The position numbers were made by a program, and so were the translations under genes. This document shows, piece after piece, positions 17,241 to 24,261 of a DNA stretch of 64,000 bases. Source of the DNA: Firmicutes bacterium UBA5201. Its GTDB lineage: Bacteria > Bacillota > Clostridia > Peptostreptococcales > Acidaminobacteraceae. The DNA lies in the NCBI GenBank assembly GCA_002412775.1, contig DHVT01000023.1, forward strand, positions 90,481-154,480, in the 5' to 3' direction. Under the pieces are notes generated by a model, which was not told where the DNA came from, did not search any database, and saw nothing but the letters and a program-made list of their open reading frames with translations. Position 1 is the stretch's first letter, and each line of letters begins with the position of its first letter.

Positions 17241-17260
17241 ATGACCTCCTTTGAGGTCAT
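17241..17260 (-). promoter_or_regulatory. Hairpin sequestering the transposase ribosome binding site
   Basis: The leader contains ATGACCTC-AAAG-GAGGTCAT, a perfect eight-base stem with a four-base loop. The GGAGG Shine-Dalgarno sequence lies in the 3' arm. Folding would hide it and lower transposase translation, a control known from other transposons (for example IS10/IS50 read-through protection); its action here is inference. Confidence 0.6.
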
Positions 17261-17310
17261 CATAAACCATAGAATTTATGACACAAAAACAAAGTCGGTG
17301 CAGAAGTAAA

Positions 17311-17790
17311 CTATACAACGGCTAAAAAACCGCCTGAATTGTAGATGAATCTGAGAATGGTTTCAAGCCATTCTGGATTTGAACTTCGCAAATCATCGAG
17401 TAGTGATGTAGTGGATTTCAGAAGTTCCTCACTAAAACCCAGTACCTGAAAACCAATAGATCTCAAATAGCCATTAATTCTATTGGTGTTAAAAGCCAAC
17501 CACCGTTTCCATCTGTTGATTGTCATCTCGCATGGATAGTCTTCAGAATCAGCGTCAGTTGAAGTTACAATGCCGTCAACAGCCCCAGAAATGATTTCAG
17601 CCCCATAATGTTTATATGGTACAAAGCAGTCAGGGAGCTCTCTGTGGAGGCTTCCACAATGAGTACATTGAAGACGGCGTATCATGTAGTTTTTTCGATT
17701 CTGGCCTTCAAGTTTCATATGTCTTAAAAGAGAATCTCTATACTTCATTACATTATCGCAGACAGGACAAATGGTTGGATCATTACTCAT
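17311..17790 (-). CDS. DUF6431-like zinc-finger protein of the transposon
   Basis: The ATG at 17790 gives 159 residues. The N-terminus has a zinc-ribbon-type pair, CPVCDNVM and CTHCGSLH, then ELPDCFVPYKHYGAEIISGAVDG, which reads like the DNA-binding start of a transposase, followed by a helix-turn-helix stretch with MTINRWKRWL. It is the first gene of the transposon operon and lies about 200 bases from the right end. It may bind the transposon ends, which is inference. Confidence 0.65.
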   Translation of the reverse strand: MSNDPTICPVCDNVMKYRDSLLRHMKLEGQNRKNYMIRRLQCTHCGSLHRELPDCFVPYKHYGAEIISGAVDGIVTSTDADSEDYPCEMTINRWKRWLAFNTNRINGYLRSIGFQVLGFSEELLKSTTSLLDDLRSSNPEWLETILRFIYNSGGFLAVV

Positions 17791-17952
17791 AATATAAAAC
17801 AATCAAATTCCTCATTGAAAAAAGTTTCATAATCAGTTACAATTATCATGTTATTTGGGAGTCCTTGAATGCATGGTCTGTGGTAGGAGATGTGTTCAGG
17901 GACTTTTTCCTTTCATATACTAATGACAGTATACTAATCAGAACTATGACAA

Positions 17953-18399
17953 TCAATAAGATCTGTTGTTTGCTAGATTAAGATGCCAATAACAGATGGT
18001 TTTCAGCCGCTCATCCAATTTCAGATAGGCGGTGCACTCATCATAAAACAGGTCTTTTGCCTGAATGGCATCGTTAAGCGGGTTGTTCAACTGATCGGAG
18101 AAAAGCTTGTCGTCTTTGATCAATCGGTGATACGGTTTCTTTGGAAATAAAAGAGGCGACAACGGCAATGTGTCAATGGCAGGGATTGCCATCACGGATT
18201 TGTCGTGTCGCTCTAGGTATTTGAGGTCGTGTTTAATAATATTGTGCCCACACAAAAAAGTGGTCTCTTTGATAAATGCACTAAAGAGATCGACTCTTCC
18301 TGTATGCAGCTTTTCGTCTTTGTCATTGATGGCGCCAAAGTCAATAATCTTTTCCTGGTCCACCGTTACTTCTGTGTCGAAAAATATTATTCTACTCAT
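17953..18399 (-). pseudogene. N-terminal DEDD exonuclease part of the transposon-split RecQ gene
   Basis: It starts MSRIIFFDTEVTVDQEKIID, with the DxE motif of 3'-5' exonucleases, then FLCGHNIIKHDLKYL and a Pro/Leu-rich stretch, then NNPLNDAIQAKDLFYDE with the late Asp residues. Genuine coding ends at 18001 (LKTI); the last 13 codons come from the transposon end. Joined to 14541 it continues KTIYKGLLWN into the RecQ-UvrD gene. Alone it may give a 148-residue exonuclease fragment. A nearly identical 5' fragment exists at 23404-23742. Confidence 0.8.
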
Positions 18400-18448
18400 A
18401 TTGTATCCTCATTTGTGGAGTATTCACTTTTGTGAGAATTACTTTTTT

Positions 18449-18673
18449 TAGTTGAAGGAATGCCGGAGGCATCCGGTACCATTATGGATTTGATTGTAAG
18501 TCTGGCTGTGGGGTGGTCAGGGGTTGGGAAAGAGTGAGTTGTTGCCGATGCCGCCGCCTTGTTACCTGGTACCATTTTCATTCAAGCACTTTTTTCATCG
18601 CATAAAACCATTGAAAACACTATACACTTCAAAAAGTTACCGCCGTTTCCGCCGTACCGGTACCCGGTACGCC
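18449..18673 (+). repeat. Dispersed repeat copy G
   Basis: This is a full-length copy: TTGAAGGAATGCCGGAGGC hairpin, GAGTTGTTGCCGATGCCG, TTACCTGGTACCATTTTCATT, TAAAACCATTGAAAACACT and CCGCCGTACCGGTACCCGG. It lies upstream of the exonuclease gene start and overlaps the last 13 codons of the 18629-19300 gene. Confidence 0.85.
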
Positions 18674-19300
18674 TGATATTGAATTTGATTCTTTTTCGTT
18701 CTGCGTTATGCCGCCTGCTCTGCCTATATAGAGTATGTCAGCACCTTCAACCCAATTAAGCCATAATTTCTCAATATCAACATTAGGGTCCCTCCCTTTA
18801 AAATGACCGCCGCAACCTGGATCCACAAACATACCATCTGGCCATTCGTAAGGGTAGACAACGAAATACACCCCCTTCGTATTGGGTAATTTGCTCACCA
18901 TCTTCTGGTTTAAAATGTATTGTTCTAATGTTACGTAATCTTCAAGATGAAAGCGGTTTATTATGTTATTTGTATACTCACAGTATTCATAAAAATCAAT
19001 TCCTCCGCTACTTGTATATCCAGCAAAATAGCATCTATCAGCCTCATCAACAATTGTAAGATGAAGCAAACCATGTTTTTCAGCCCATGCTATAGTTTCG
19101 TCCCAACGCTTCTTTTTATCACTATCATCTGAATAAACCCATCCATTTAGAATCAGCGGTATAGGAGGACCATCTTCCCGAAATATTTCAGTACCAGTTT
19201 TAAGCAACTTCTGACCTAATTTTTGTTCGTATGCCATGCATAAATTCTTGTATATTTCGTTCCACCTATTAGGAACTGGGCAAATAAAGTTTTCGTTCAT
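18629..19300 (-). CDS. GIY-YIG-like protein, C-terminus replaced by repeat G
   Basis: I chose the ATG at 19300 (AAAGGGATAAA upstream). The protein has 223 residues. The C-terminal third has NTKGVYFVVYPYEW and, about 50 residues later, GADILYIGRAGGIT, which fits the GVY...YIG core of GIY-YIG nucleases. The conserved Arg/Glu/Asn part that should follow is missing: the frame runs into repeat copy G and ends VPGTGTAETAVTF, encoded by the repeat itself. The N-terminal two thirds is not recognised. The protein is probably not an active nuclease in its present form. Confidence 0.6.
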   Translation of the reverse strand: MNENFICPVPNRWNEIYKNLCMAYEQKLGQKLLKTGTEIFREDGPPIPLILNGWVYSDDSDKKKRWDETIAWAEKHGLLHLTIVDEADRCYFAGYTSSGGIDFYEYCEYTNNIINRFHLEDYVTLEQYILNQKMVSKLPNTKGVYFVVYPYEWPDGMFVDPGCGGHFKGRDPNVDIEKLWLNWVEGADILYIGRAGGITQNEKESNSISGVPGTGTAETAVTF

Positions 19301-19452
19301 TTTATCCCTTTGTATGATTATTCTATAAAGAAAAATCATACTCTCCTCTCTTTTTTCATTGTGTAATAATAGACTCAGACCTGTGGACTTTTTATTTTTC
19401 TTGTAGCTAGACTACTTCAAGGAGTATATTGCCACTGTTTTATCTGAATCAT

Positions 19453-19487
19453 TTACGCCGCTTAGTAACCTGGCACCATTTTCATAT
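19453..19487 (+). repeat. Dispersed repeat copy H (short remnant)
   Basis: Only TTACGCCGCTTAGTAACC, TGGCACCATTTTCAT and a few more bases of the family remain. It ends five bases from the stop codon of the truncated SLH gene, which suggests that the gene's 3' part was lost when the repeat arrived or recombined. Confidence 0.65.
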
Positions 19488-19491
19488 GTTC

Positions 19492-19833
19492 TCATGTAAT
19501 TGTATCATTCGGAGCAAACAACCCACCACCCATTCCGCTTACGATTCCTAAATTGTATGCTTTTAAAATCTCTGAGTTCTGGGTATCAGAAAACGGACTT
19601 ACTCCAGCCAGCTCAGCCTTTTTGTCTGAAAGTGATTCATACAGTAGGACAATCATCTCTGAGAATTCTTCTCTTGTGATGTTTTTCTGATAGTCAGTCA
19701 TCAATTGATCTGTTGATAAATTTAGCTCCTGAGCCAGCTTGACATCAGCTTCTGCCCAATTCGATGGCGCAGCAAATGATGCTGTCAGTGAAAAACACAA
19801 TACAAAAACCAAACTTAGTAATACTTTTTTCAT
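19492..19833 (-). CDS. Exported SLH-domain protein, truncated at 113 residues
   Basis: A signal peptide (MKKVLLSLVFVLCFSLTASFA, cleaved near FAA-PSN) is followed by one S-layer homology-like region: NWAEADVKLAQELNL, ITREEFSEMIVLLYE, SPFSDTQNSEILKAYNLGIV, GGGLFAPNDTIT. Such domains anchor proteins to cell-wall polymers. Usually two or three SLH units are followed by an effector domain; here the frame ends after the first unit, at repeat copy H. A 37-codon duplicate of its start is at 2474-2587. Confidence 0.7.
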   Translation of the reverse strand: MKKVLLSLVFVLCFSLTASFAAPSNWAEADVKLAQELNLSTDQLMTDYQKNITREEFSEMIVLLYESLSDKKAELAGVSPFSDTQNSEILKAYNLGIVSGMGGGLFAPNDTIT

Positions 19834-19885
19834 AGCATAGTTTTTTCATCATTGTATAAGAGCTCAACTCTGTGAACAATTGATT

Positions 19886-20127
19886 TATGGTTGAAGGAAT
19901 GCCGTTGGCATTCTGTGCTAATTTGACTGTGATCGTTATTCAAGCCAATGGGGTTGTCAGGGGAACGAGCATGAATAAAATTGTCATCCAATGTACTGGC
20001 AATTGTATTTTTGTTTGCACCCAAAAGTTGTACTTTTATTTTGCCAAATACGGTTGTTTCGCATTGGTTTGGTCAGGACATTGCATGCAGAGAGTTGTTG
20101 CTGTAACCACAGCTTGGAACTTAGCAT
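19886..20127 (+). repeat. Dispersed repeat copy I (diverged)
   Basis: It begins TTATGGTTGAAGGAATGCC with GAATGCCGTTGGCATTC and stays close to copy C up to GGGGTTGTCAGGGG (about 19966). The middle is replaced by unrelated sequence, and a weak match to the GAGTTGTTGCTGTAACC part reappears at 20090-20127. It ends about 20 bases from the stop of the GHKL gene. Confidence 0.65.
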
Positions 20128-20148
20128 TTTGGTATTCATGAGTTCGTA

Positions 20149-22074
20149 CTATTTATTCAACTTCATTTGATACGGAAGTTTTAAGGCCTTCTCTACAATT
20201 GTCTCATCATCCAATGAATCATAATGCTCTTTTAACTGTTCCCTTATTCGAAATAATTTTTGAGATGAAGTCTCAATCAAATGAGCGTAAGTAACGACAT
20301 CAATTATTCCACTATCTGTTACTTTATGGCAATCCACATCACCTATGCTACTACCAACAACATATGTTCTTATTGTAGCATTTTTATGTAATTGAGCACT
20401 TTTTCTAATCTGACGGGTATAGTATTCCGCTTGAGAAACCTCTTCTGAGTTTATTTCAAAACCGCCTCTTTTTAGTTCAATTATTAAAACTTGATCAGGT
20501 TTCATAATACCTCCAGCCTCTAAATCAATACGATCCGTACAAACACCTTTAATCGAAAACTCTTTCAAAACAACAATATCCGGTCTCCTTCTTGGGTTTG
20601 CGAGAACATCTAAATCATAGTCTTCTTTTTTAAAAAGGCTTTTAATAACTGTACTTAATGTGACATTTGAAACAAACATCGGTGAATCAAATTCAGCACC
20701 AAAAAGCCATCTTGCATTCAATATCAAGGGATGTAATGTATGCAATTCATCAGTGTTTTTATCATTATGAATCCGACTTATTGCTTCAATAATCGTTATT
20801 CTCTTATCAATTTCACCAAGAATAGCTAATACATCATTGATGTTCCAGTTGTCTAACATGTCTGCTAATTTATCTATATCATCTGGTGACATGTTGCACA
20901 ATTGATTTAACAAATGTTCTCCTCGTCTCGATTTTTCAAGACTAATGACGGCTTCTACAGCAGTTTTTAAATATTCTGGAGATACTAGTGGGTTTTTTGT
21001 TGTAACATGTTCAATAAAACTTGATAACTCTCGTCTCTCTGATAAATGCAATTCTTCAAGCTGATCTCGTGTATCTTCAATTACTCCGATTTGTATTTCT
21101 GAAATATGTTCAACCATTACCTTTGATATAAACTCATCAATATGTGTCTTAAGTTCAGAATAAACTTGTCTGATTTTTACAGTTCCAATGAATCCTGTCC
21201 AATCTGGTAAAATTTCATCCAGAAGATCATCTGACTGAACAACAATTGTATATCTTTTTGCTATTTTGACTCTACCGTCTAAAAATTGAAAATCCCCATA
21301 TGACCAAGATGGCTTTCCCACTAATCTTCCACCAACCCAAAATGCAACACCATGCTGAGATGATTTTTTTGCAGATTTTGTCGAATCAATTATTGTAATA
21401 TTAAGTCTTACCCCGTTATTTAATACTAGAACTGACTCTTCAAAGACCCCTTTGTGATTTGACAAATCAATACTTCTGTCATTTATAAATACTTTAAATT
21501 GCGGGTCATACAAAAATCTTGCAGATATGATATCAATCATTTCAGATGCATTTGGTAAATGACTTTCTACAAAAGTGTAAATTTTTGTCCCATTCCCATT
21601 TCTCTTATATTTACTGTGATCAATAATCTTAAAGGGAGATTTTCCAGCTGACGCAGCGATTACATATTTATTACACTCACCATGTTTCCATGTCTCAATT
21701 GTAAATTTTTTCGAAAAACAAAACATTCCGTGTCGTCCAATTCCATTTCTACCGTAAGCAATTCTTTTGAAACCACTTAAGCCCTCAGGGAATATAACAT
21801 CAATTCCTTGACGCTTAACTCTGTCATAATTCAAAGTCATCCATCTTTGACGAAATTCTAAATCATTCATGCCGATTCCATCATCTTCAATAACGATCAA
21901 TTCTCCAACTTCTGAAGGTATTTTTATTCTTACATTCATAGCACCTGCATCCCAAGAATTTGCAACAAGTTCAGTTAAAGAAATATCTGGTGCAGAAGTA
22001 ACAGAACGACAACTACGGAAAATATAATCTTCTTCAAAATTAACATCATCTTGTAGATTTAACAAAGCATCCAT
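20149..22074 (-). CDS. GHKL-type (Hsp90/MutL/MORC-like) ATPase, 641 residues
   Basis: The ATG at 22074 has AAGGAG upstream. The N-terminal ATPase has LTELVANSWDAGAMNV (N box), VIEDDGIGMNDLEF (G1) and YGRNGIGRHGMFCFS (G2), followed by a transducer-like region. The middle is helical. The C-terminus has a restriction-nuclease-like segment with NPRRRPDIVVLKEF and QVLIIELKRGGFEI, a PD-(D/E)xK-type order (D...ELK). GHKL ATPases fused to nuclease-like tails are frequent in defence islands. A role in nucleic-acid surveillance is inference. It lies directly after the 22361-23191 gene in the same direction. Confidence 0.75.
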   Translation of the reverse strand: MDALLNLQDDVNFEEDYIFRSCRSVTSAPDISLTELVANSWDAGAMNVRIKIPSEVGELIVIEDDGIGMNDLEFRQRWMTLNYDRVKRQGIDVIFPEGLSGFKRIAYGRNGIGRHGMFCFSKKFTIETWKHGECNKYVIAASAGKSPFKIIDHSKYKRNGNGTKIYTFVESHLPNASEMIDIISARFLYDPQFKVFINDRSIDLSNHKGVFEESVLVLNNGVRLNITIIDSTKSAKKSSQHGVAFWVGGRLVGKPSWSYGDFQFLDGRVKIAKRYTIVVQSDDLLDEILPDWTGFIGTVKIRQVYSELKTHIDEFISKVMVEHISEIQIGVIEDTRDQLEELHLSERRELSSFIEHVTTKNPLVSPEYLKTAVEAVISLEKSRRGEHLLNQLCNMSPDDIDKLADMLDNWNINDVLAILGEIDKRITIIEAISRIHNDKNTDELHTLHPLILNARWLFGAEFDSPMFVSNVTLSTVIKSLFKKEDYDLDVLANPRRRPDIVVLKEFSIKGVCTDRIDLEAGGIMKPDQVLIIELKRGGFEINSEEVSQAEYYTRQIRKSAQLHKNATIRTYVVGSSIGDVDCHKVTDSGIIDVVTYAHLIETSSQKLFRIREQLKEHYDSLDDETIVEKALKLPYQMKLNK

Positions 22075-22189
22075 CTAAATACACTCCTTGTCTATATTTT
22101 TTCAGATCATTTCTTGACCATACCTCATATTTGAATATAATGCATCTTCATGACTTGATGATTCATTGTTCAGTACATAGAGCATGTAT

Positions 22190-22340
22190 CATCACACAAT
22201 TTTATTACATTATCTCCGCCACTCAATACATGGTTCATTTTCATCCATATCTTTTCACAAACACAGACAACATGTCAAAATACTGTATCCTTTATCAAGT
22301 TACCACCGATATCGCAGGGGTGATAGCTGGCACACTGAGT
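22190..22340 (+). repeat. Dispersed repeat copy J (degenerate)
   Basis: Weak but ordered matches to the family: ATCTCCGCCACTCAATACATGG, TTCATTTTCATCCATATC, then TATCAAGTTACCACCGATAT and GCTGGCACACTG. It lies about 20 bases past the stop of the 22361-23191 gene, the position held by clearer copies elsewhere. The call rests on order of motifs and position. Confidence 0.4.
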
Positions 22341-22360
22341 ATTATAATCATGAAACAGAG

Positions 22361-23191
22361 CTACTTTCTATGATATTTATCCTTACTAACCAACTGCCCA
22401 TTTATGACTACCTGTTCATTCATTTTATATTCATTAATAAATTTCAAATCATCAGCCCACCGAGATATTGCAACTTCCATTTGCTTTCGCTCACTTCGTT
22501 CTCTGATCAAGTATTCTAAGTGATCAATAATCTCTGGTTTGCTCATATCCCCTGATTCAAGTACTCTAATCAATATTCGTCTTCTCTCTCTAGCACTCAA
22601 ATTATTAACTTGAGAAACATTGTATCCATATTTTGTTAGAAGTGATTGCTGTCTTCTTCCATACGAATCATTTTCATAATCATTTTTTCTGTCTATTGGT
22701 ACTTCATCTATCTTACACGCTTCTAATTCACCATATTTTCTTTCGAACATAGATAACGATAATCTATTAACATAATGTTTATCACAATCTAAACAATGAT
22801 CAATATTAATCGGTATTGTTTTGTGCTTATCAGTTCTTACTAAAGCGGTAGCTGGTACTACATTGTGCTTTCTAATATCACATTTGTTTCTGGAATTATA
22901 TAAGTATATATCATAATACATGTATCTATGAGATAGATCAAACGTAAGATTAGTACGTATAATACAATATGAATCATCATATATTTTGTAATTGATTATC
23001 TTGTATTTTTCATTTTCGATTGTGAAGAATTTTTCTCCCACTTCAATCGCGTCTCTAACCTTAATTGACATTTTTGCATCTTCACCAATAATGTAATTAC
23101 TGAAATCATGTTTATCATTCTTTTCTACAACCTTTAACCGTATTTTCTCGCCTTCATTGTTTTGAATGATACATTCTAGTAGCTTTGCCAT
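22361..23191 (-). CDS. Hypothetical protein with zinc-binding pair, 276 residues
   Basis: I chose the ATG at 23191 because GGAGGAGTAT precedes it. The N-terminal half is beta-rich; the middle contains a CLDCDKHYVNRLSLSMFERKYG segment whose C-x2-C pair and following aromatic positions look like a small zinc-binding module seen at the end of several Bacillota accessory proteins. The C-terminus is a long charged helical region (SARERRRILIRVLESGD, IREHLEYLIRE-like). It may act with the GHKL ATPase downstream (287 bases), which is inference. Confidence 0.5.
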   Translation of the reverse strand: MAKLLECIIQNNEGEKIRLKVVEKNDKHDFSNYIIGEDAKMSIKVRDAIEVGEKFFTIENEKYKIINYKIYDDSYCIIRTNLTFDLSHRYMYYDIYLYNSRNKCDIRKHNVVPATALVRTDKHKTIPINIDHCLDCDKHYVNRLSLSMFERKYGELEACKIDEVPIDRKNDYENDSYGRRQQSLLTKYGYNVSQVNNLSARERRRILIRVLESGDMSKPEIIDHLEYLIRERSERKQMEVAISRWADDLKFINEYKMNEQVVINGQLVSKDKYHRK

Positions 23192-23403
23192 ATACTCCTC
23201 CAAATCATACGTCTATTATACATATCTTTGAAATGGTAATTGTGTACATTATAAATTTGCTATCAACCCACATAAACTTCTTTTAAATTTATTTTATTAT
23301 AACATTTATTTATATCATTAAACAATCTGTGCAAATTGAGCAATTCACACGATTTCAAATAATTGAAAAGTTTTCAACACTCATCATAAAACAGATCTTT
23401 TGC

Positions 23404-23742
23404 CTAAATGGCATCGTTAATCGGGTTGTTCAGTTGATCGGAAAAAAGCTTGTCGTCTTTGATCAATCGGTGATACGGTTTCTTTGGAAATAAAAGAGGC
23501 GACAACGGCAATGTGTCAATGGCAGGGATTGCCATCACGGATTTGTCGTGTCGCTCTAGGTATTTGAGGTCGTGATTAATAATATTGTGCCCACACAAAA
23601 AAGAGGTCTCTTTGATAAATGCACTAAAGAGATCGACTCTTCCTGTATGCAGCTTTTCGTCTTTGTCATTGATGGCGCCAAAGTCAATAATCTTTTCCTG
23701 GTCCACCGTTACTTCTGTGTCGAAAAATATTATTTTACTCAT
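23404..23742 (-). pseudogene. Duplicate 5' fragment of the exonuclease-RecQ gene
   Basis: This is nearly identical to 18061-18399 (112 shared codons, starting MSKIIFFDTEVTVDQEKI). It stops at TAG where the other copy has CAG (NDAI-Q), and DNA similarity ends about 30 bases later (near 23377). Similarity extends upstream across the leader into repeat copy K, so a whole block was duplicated and then truncated. The flanking 23204-23376 is AT-rich with no gene. Confidence 0.8.
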
Positions 23743-23789
23743 ATTGTATCCTCGTTTGTGGAGTATGAACCTTTTTGAGAATCTCTATT

Positions 23790-23864
23790 TTGGTTGAAGG
23801 AATGCCGGAGGCATTCGGTGCCATTATGGATGTGATTGTTGGTCTGGGCGATGGGGGTTACCCG
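23790..23864 (+). repeat. Dispersed repeat copy K (left half)
   Basis: It reads TTGGTTGAAGGAATGCCGG with the GAATGCCGGAGGCATTC hairpin, then GTGCCATTATGGATGTGATT and GGTCTGGGCGATGGGGG. Only the left half is present; it ends eight bases from the stop codon of the 23872-24213 gene. Confidence 0.75.
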
Positions 23865-23871
23865 ACCTTAG

Positions 23872-24213
23872 CTACTGTCTAAACTGTTTTAACCAAGCTA
23901 AAAAATAAGATCTATCATCATTATTTGAACTTTCATACCACTCAGAGCAAATATAATAGTATTCTCCATGAGTCTTCACAGGTTTTGCCCAATATCTTAA
24001 AGGTTTTTTATTAATGCCCTTAGCATTTAATAGCAGCGGATACTGGATGTCAAACACTTTCTTCGAATATGTCTCTGTTTGCATTTTAGCAATTTCAGAC
24101 TCAGAAATCATATTTTCTTCGAGCATTTTTGTTAAGGTACTCCTAACAAGTACTCCTACTTTCATATGCGTTTGTTTTTCAATGGCATATAAATCTAAAT
24201 TATGTGTCAACAT
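23872..24213 (-). CDS. Hypothetical protein, 113 residues
   Basis: The protein begins MLTHNLDLYAIEKQTHMKVG, contains KKVFDIQYPLLLNAKGI and ends with HGEYYYICSEWYE and SYFLAWLKQFRQ. The pattern YPLLL...YYICSEWYE...R.YFLAWL is one I associate with short proteins next to restriction or helicase genes, but I cannot name it. A ribosome binding site (AGGAGGTAACCA) precedes the ATG. It lies 49 bases after the helicase gene and may be the last gene of the defence operon. Confidence 0.55.
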   Translation of the reverse strand: MLTHNLDLYAIEKQTHMKVGVLVRSTLTKMLEENMISESEIAKMQTETYSKKVFDIQYPLLLNAKGINKKPLRYWAKPVKTHGEYYYICSEWYESSNNDDRSYFLAWLKQFRQ

Positions 24214-24261
24214 TGGTTACCTCCTAACTTACTTATCATCTTGTCGGTCTAAAATTCAAAA

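Larger units (their letters stand above)
14542..17993 (-). mobile_element. Four-gene transposon (DUF6431 / DDE transposase / AAA / DUF6075), 3452 bp
   Basis: The left end reads GTTAATGCTATCCTAACTT and the right end, read inward, GTTATTGGCATCTTAATCT: 13 of 19 positions match. Both ends are flanked by AGATGGT (14535-14541 and 17994-18000), a 7-bp target duplication. All four genes point left. The pair of rve-type transposase and ExeA/TniB-like ATPase places it near IS21/Tn552/Tn7-type elements that use an ATPase for target choice. It interrupts the exonuclease-RecQ gene. Confidence 0.85.
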
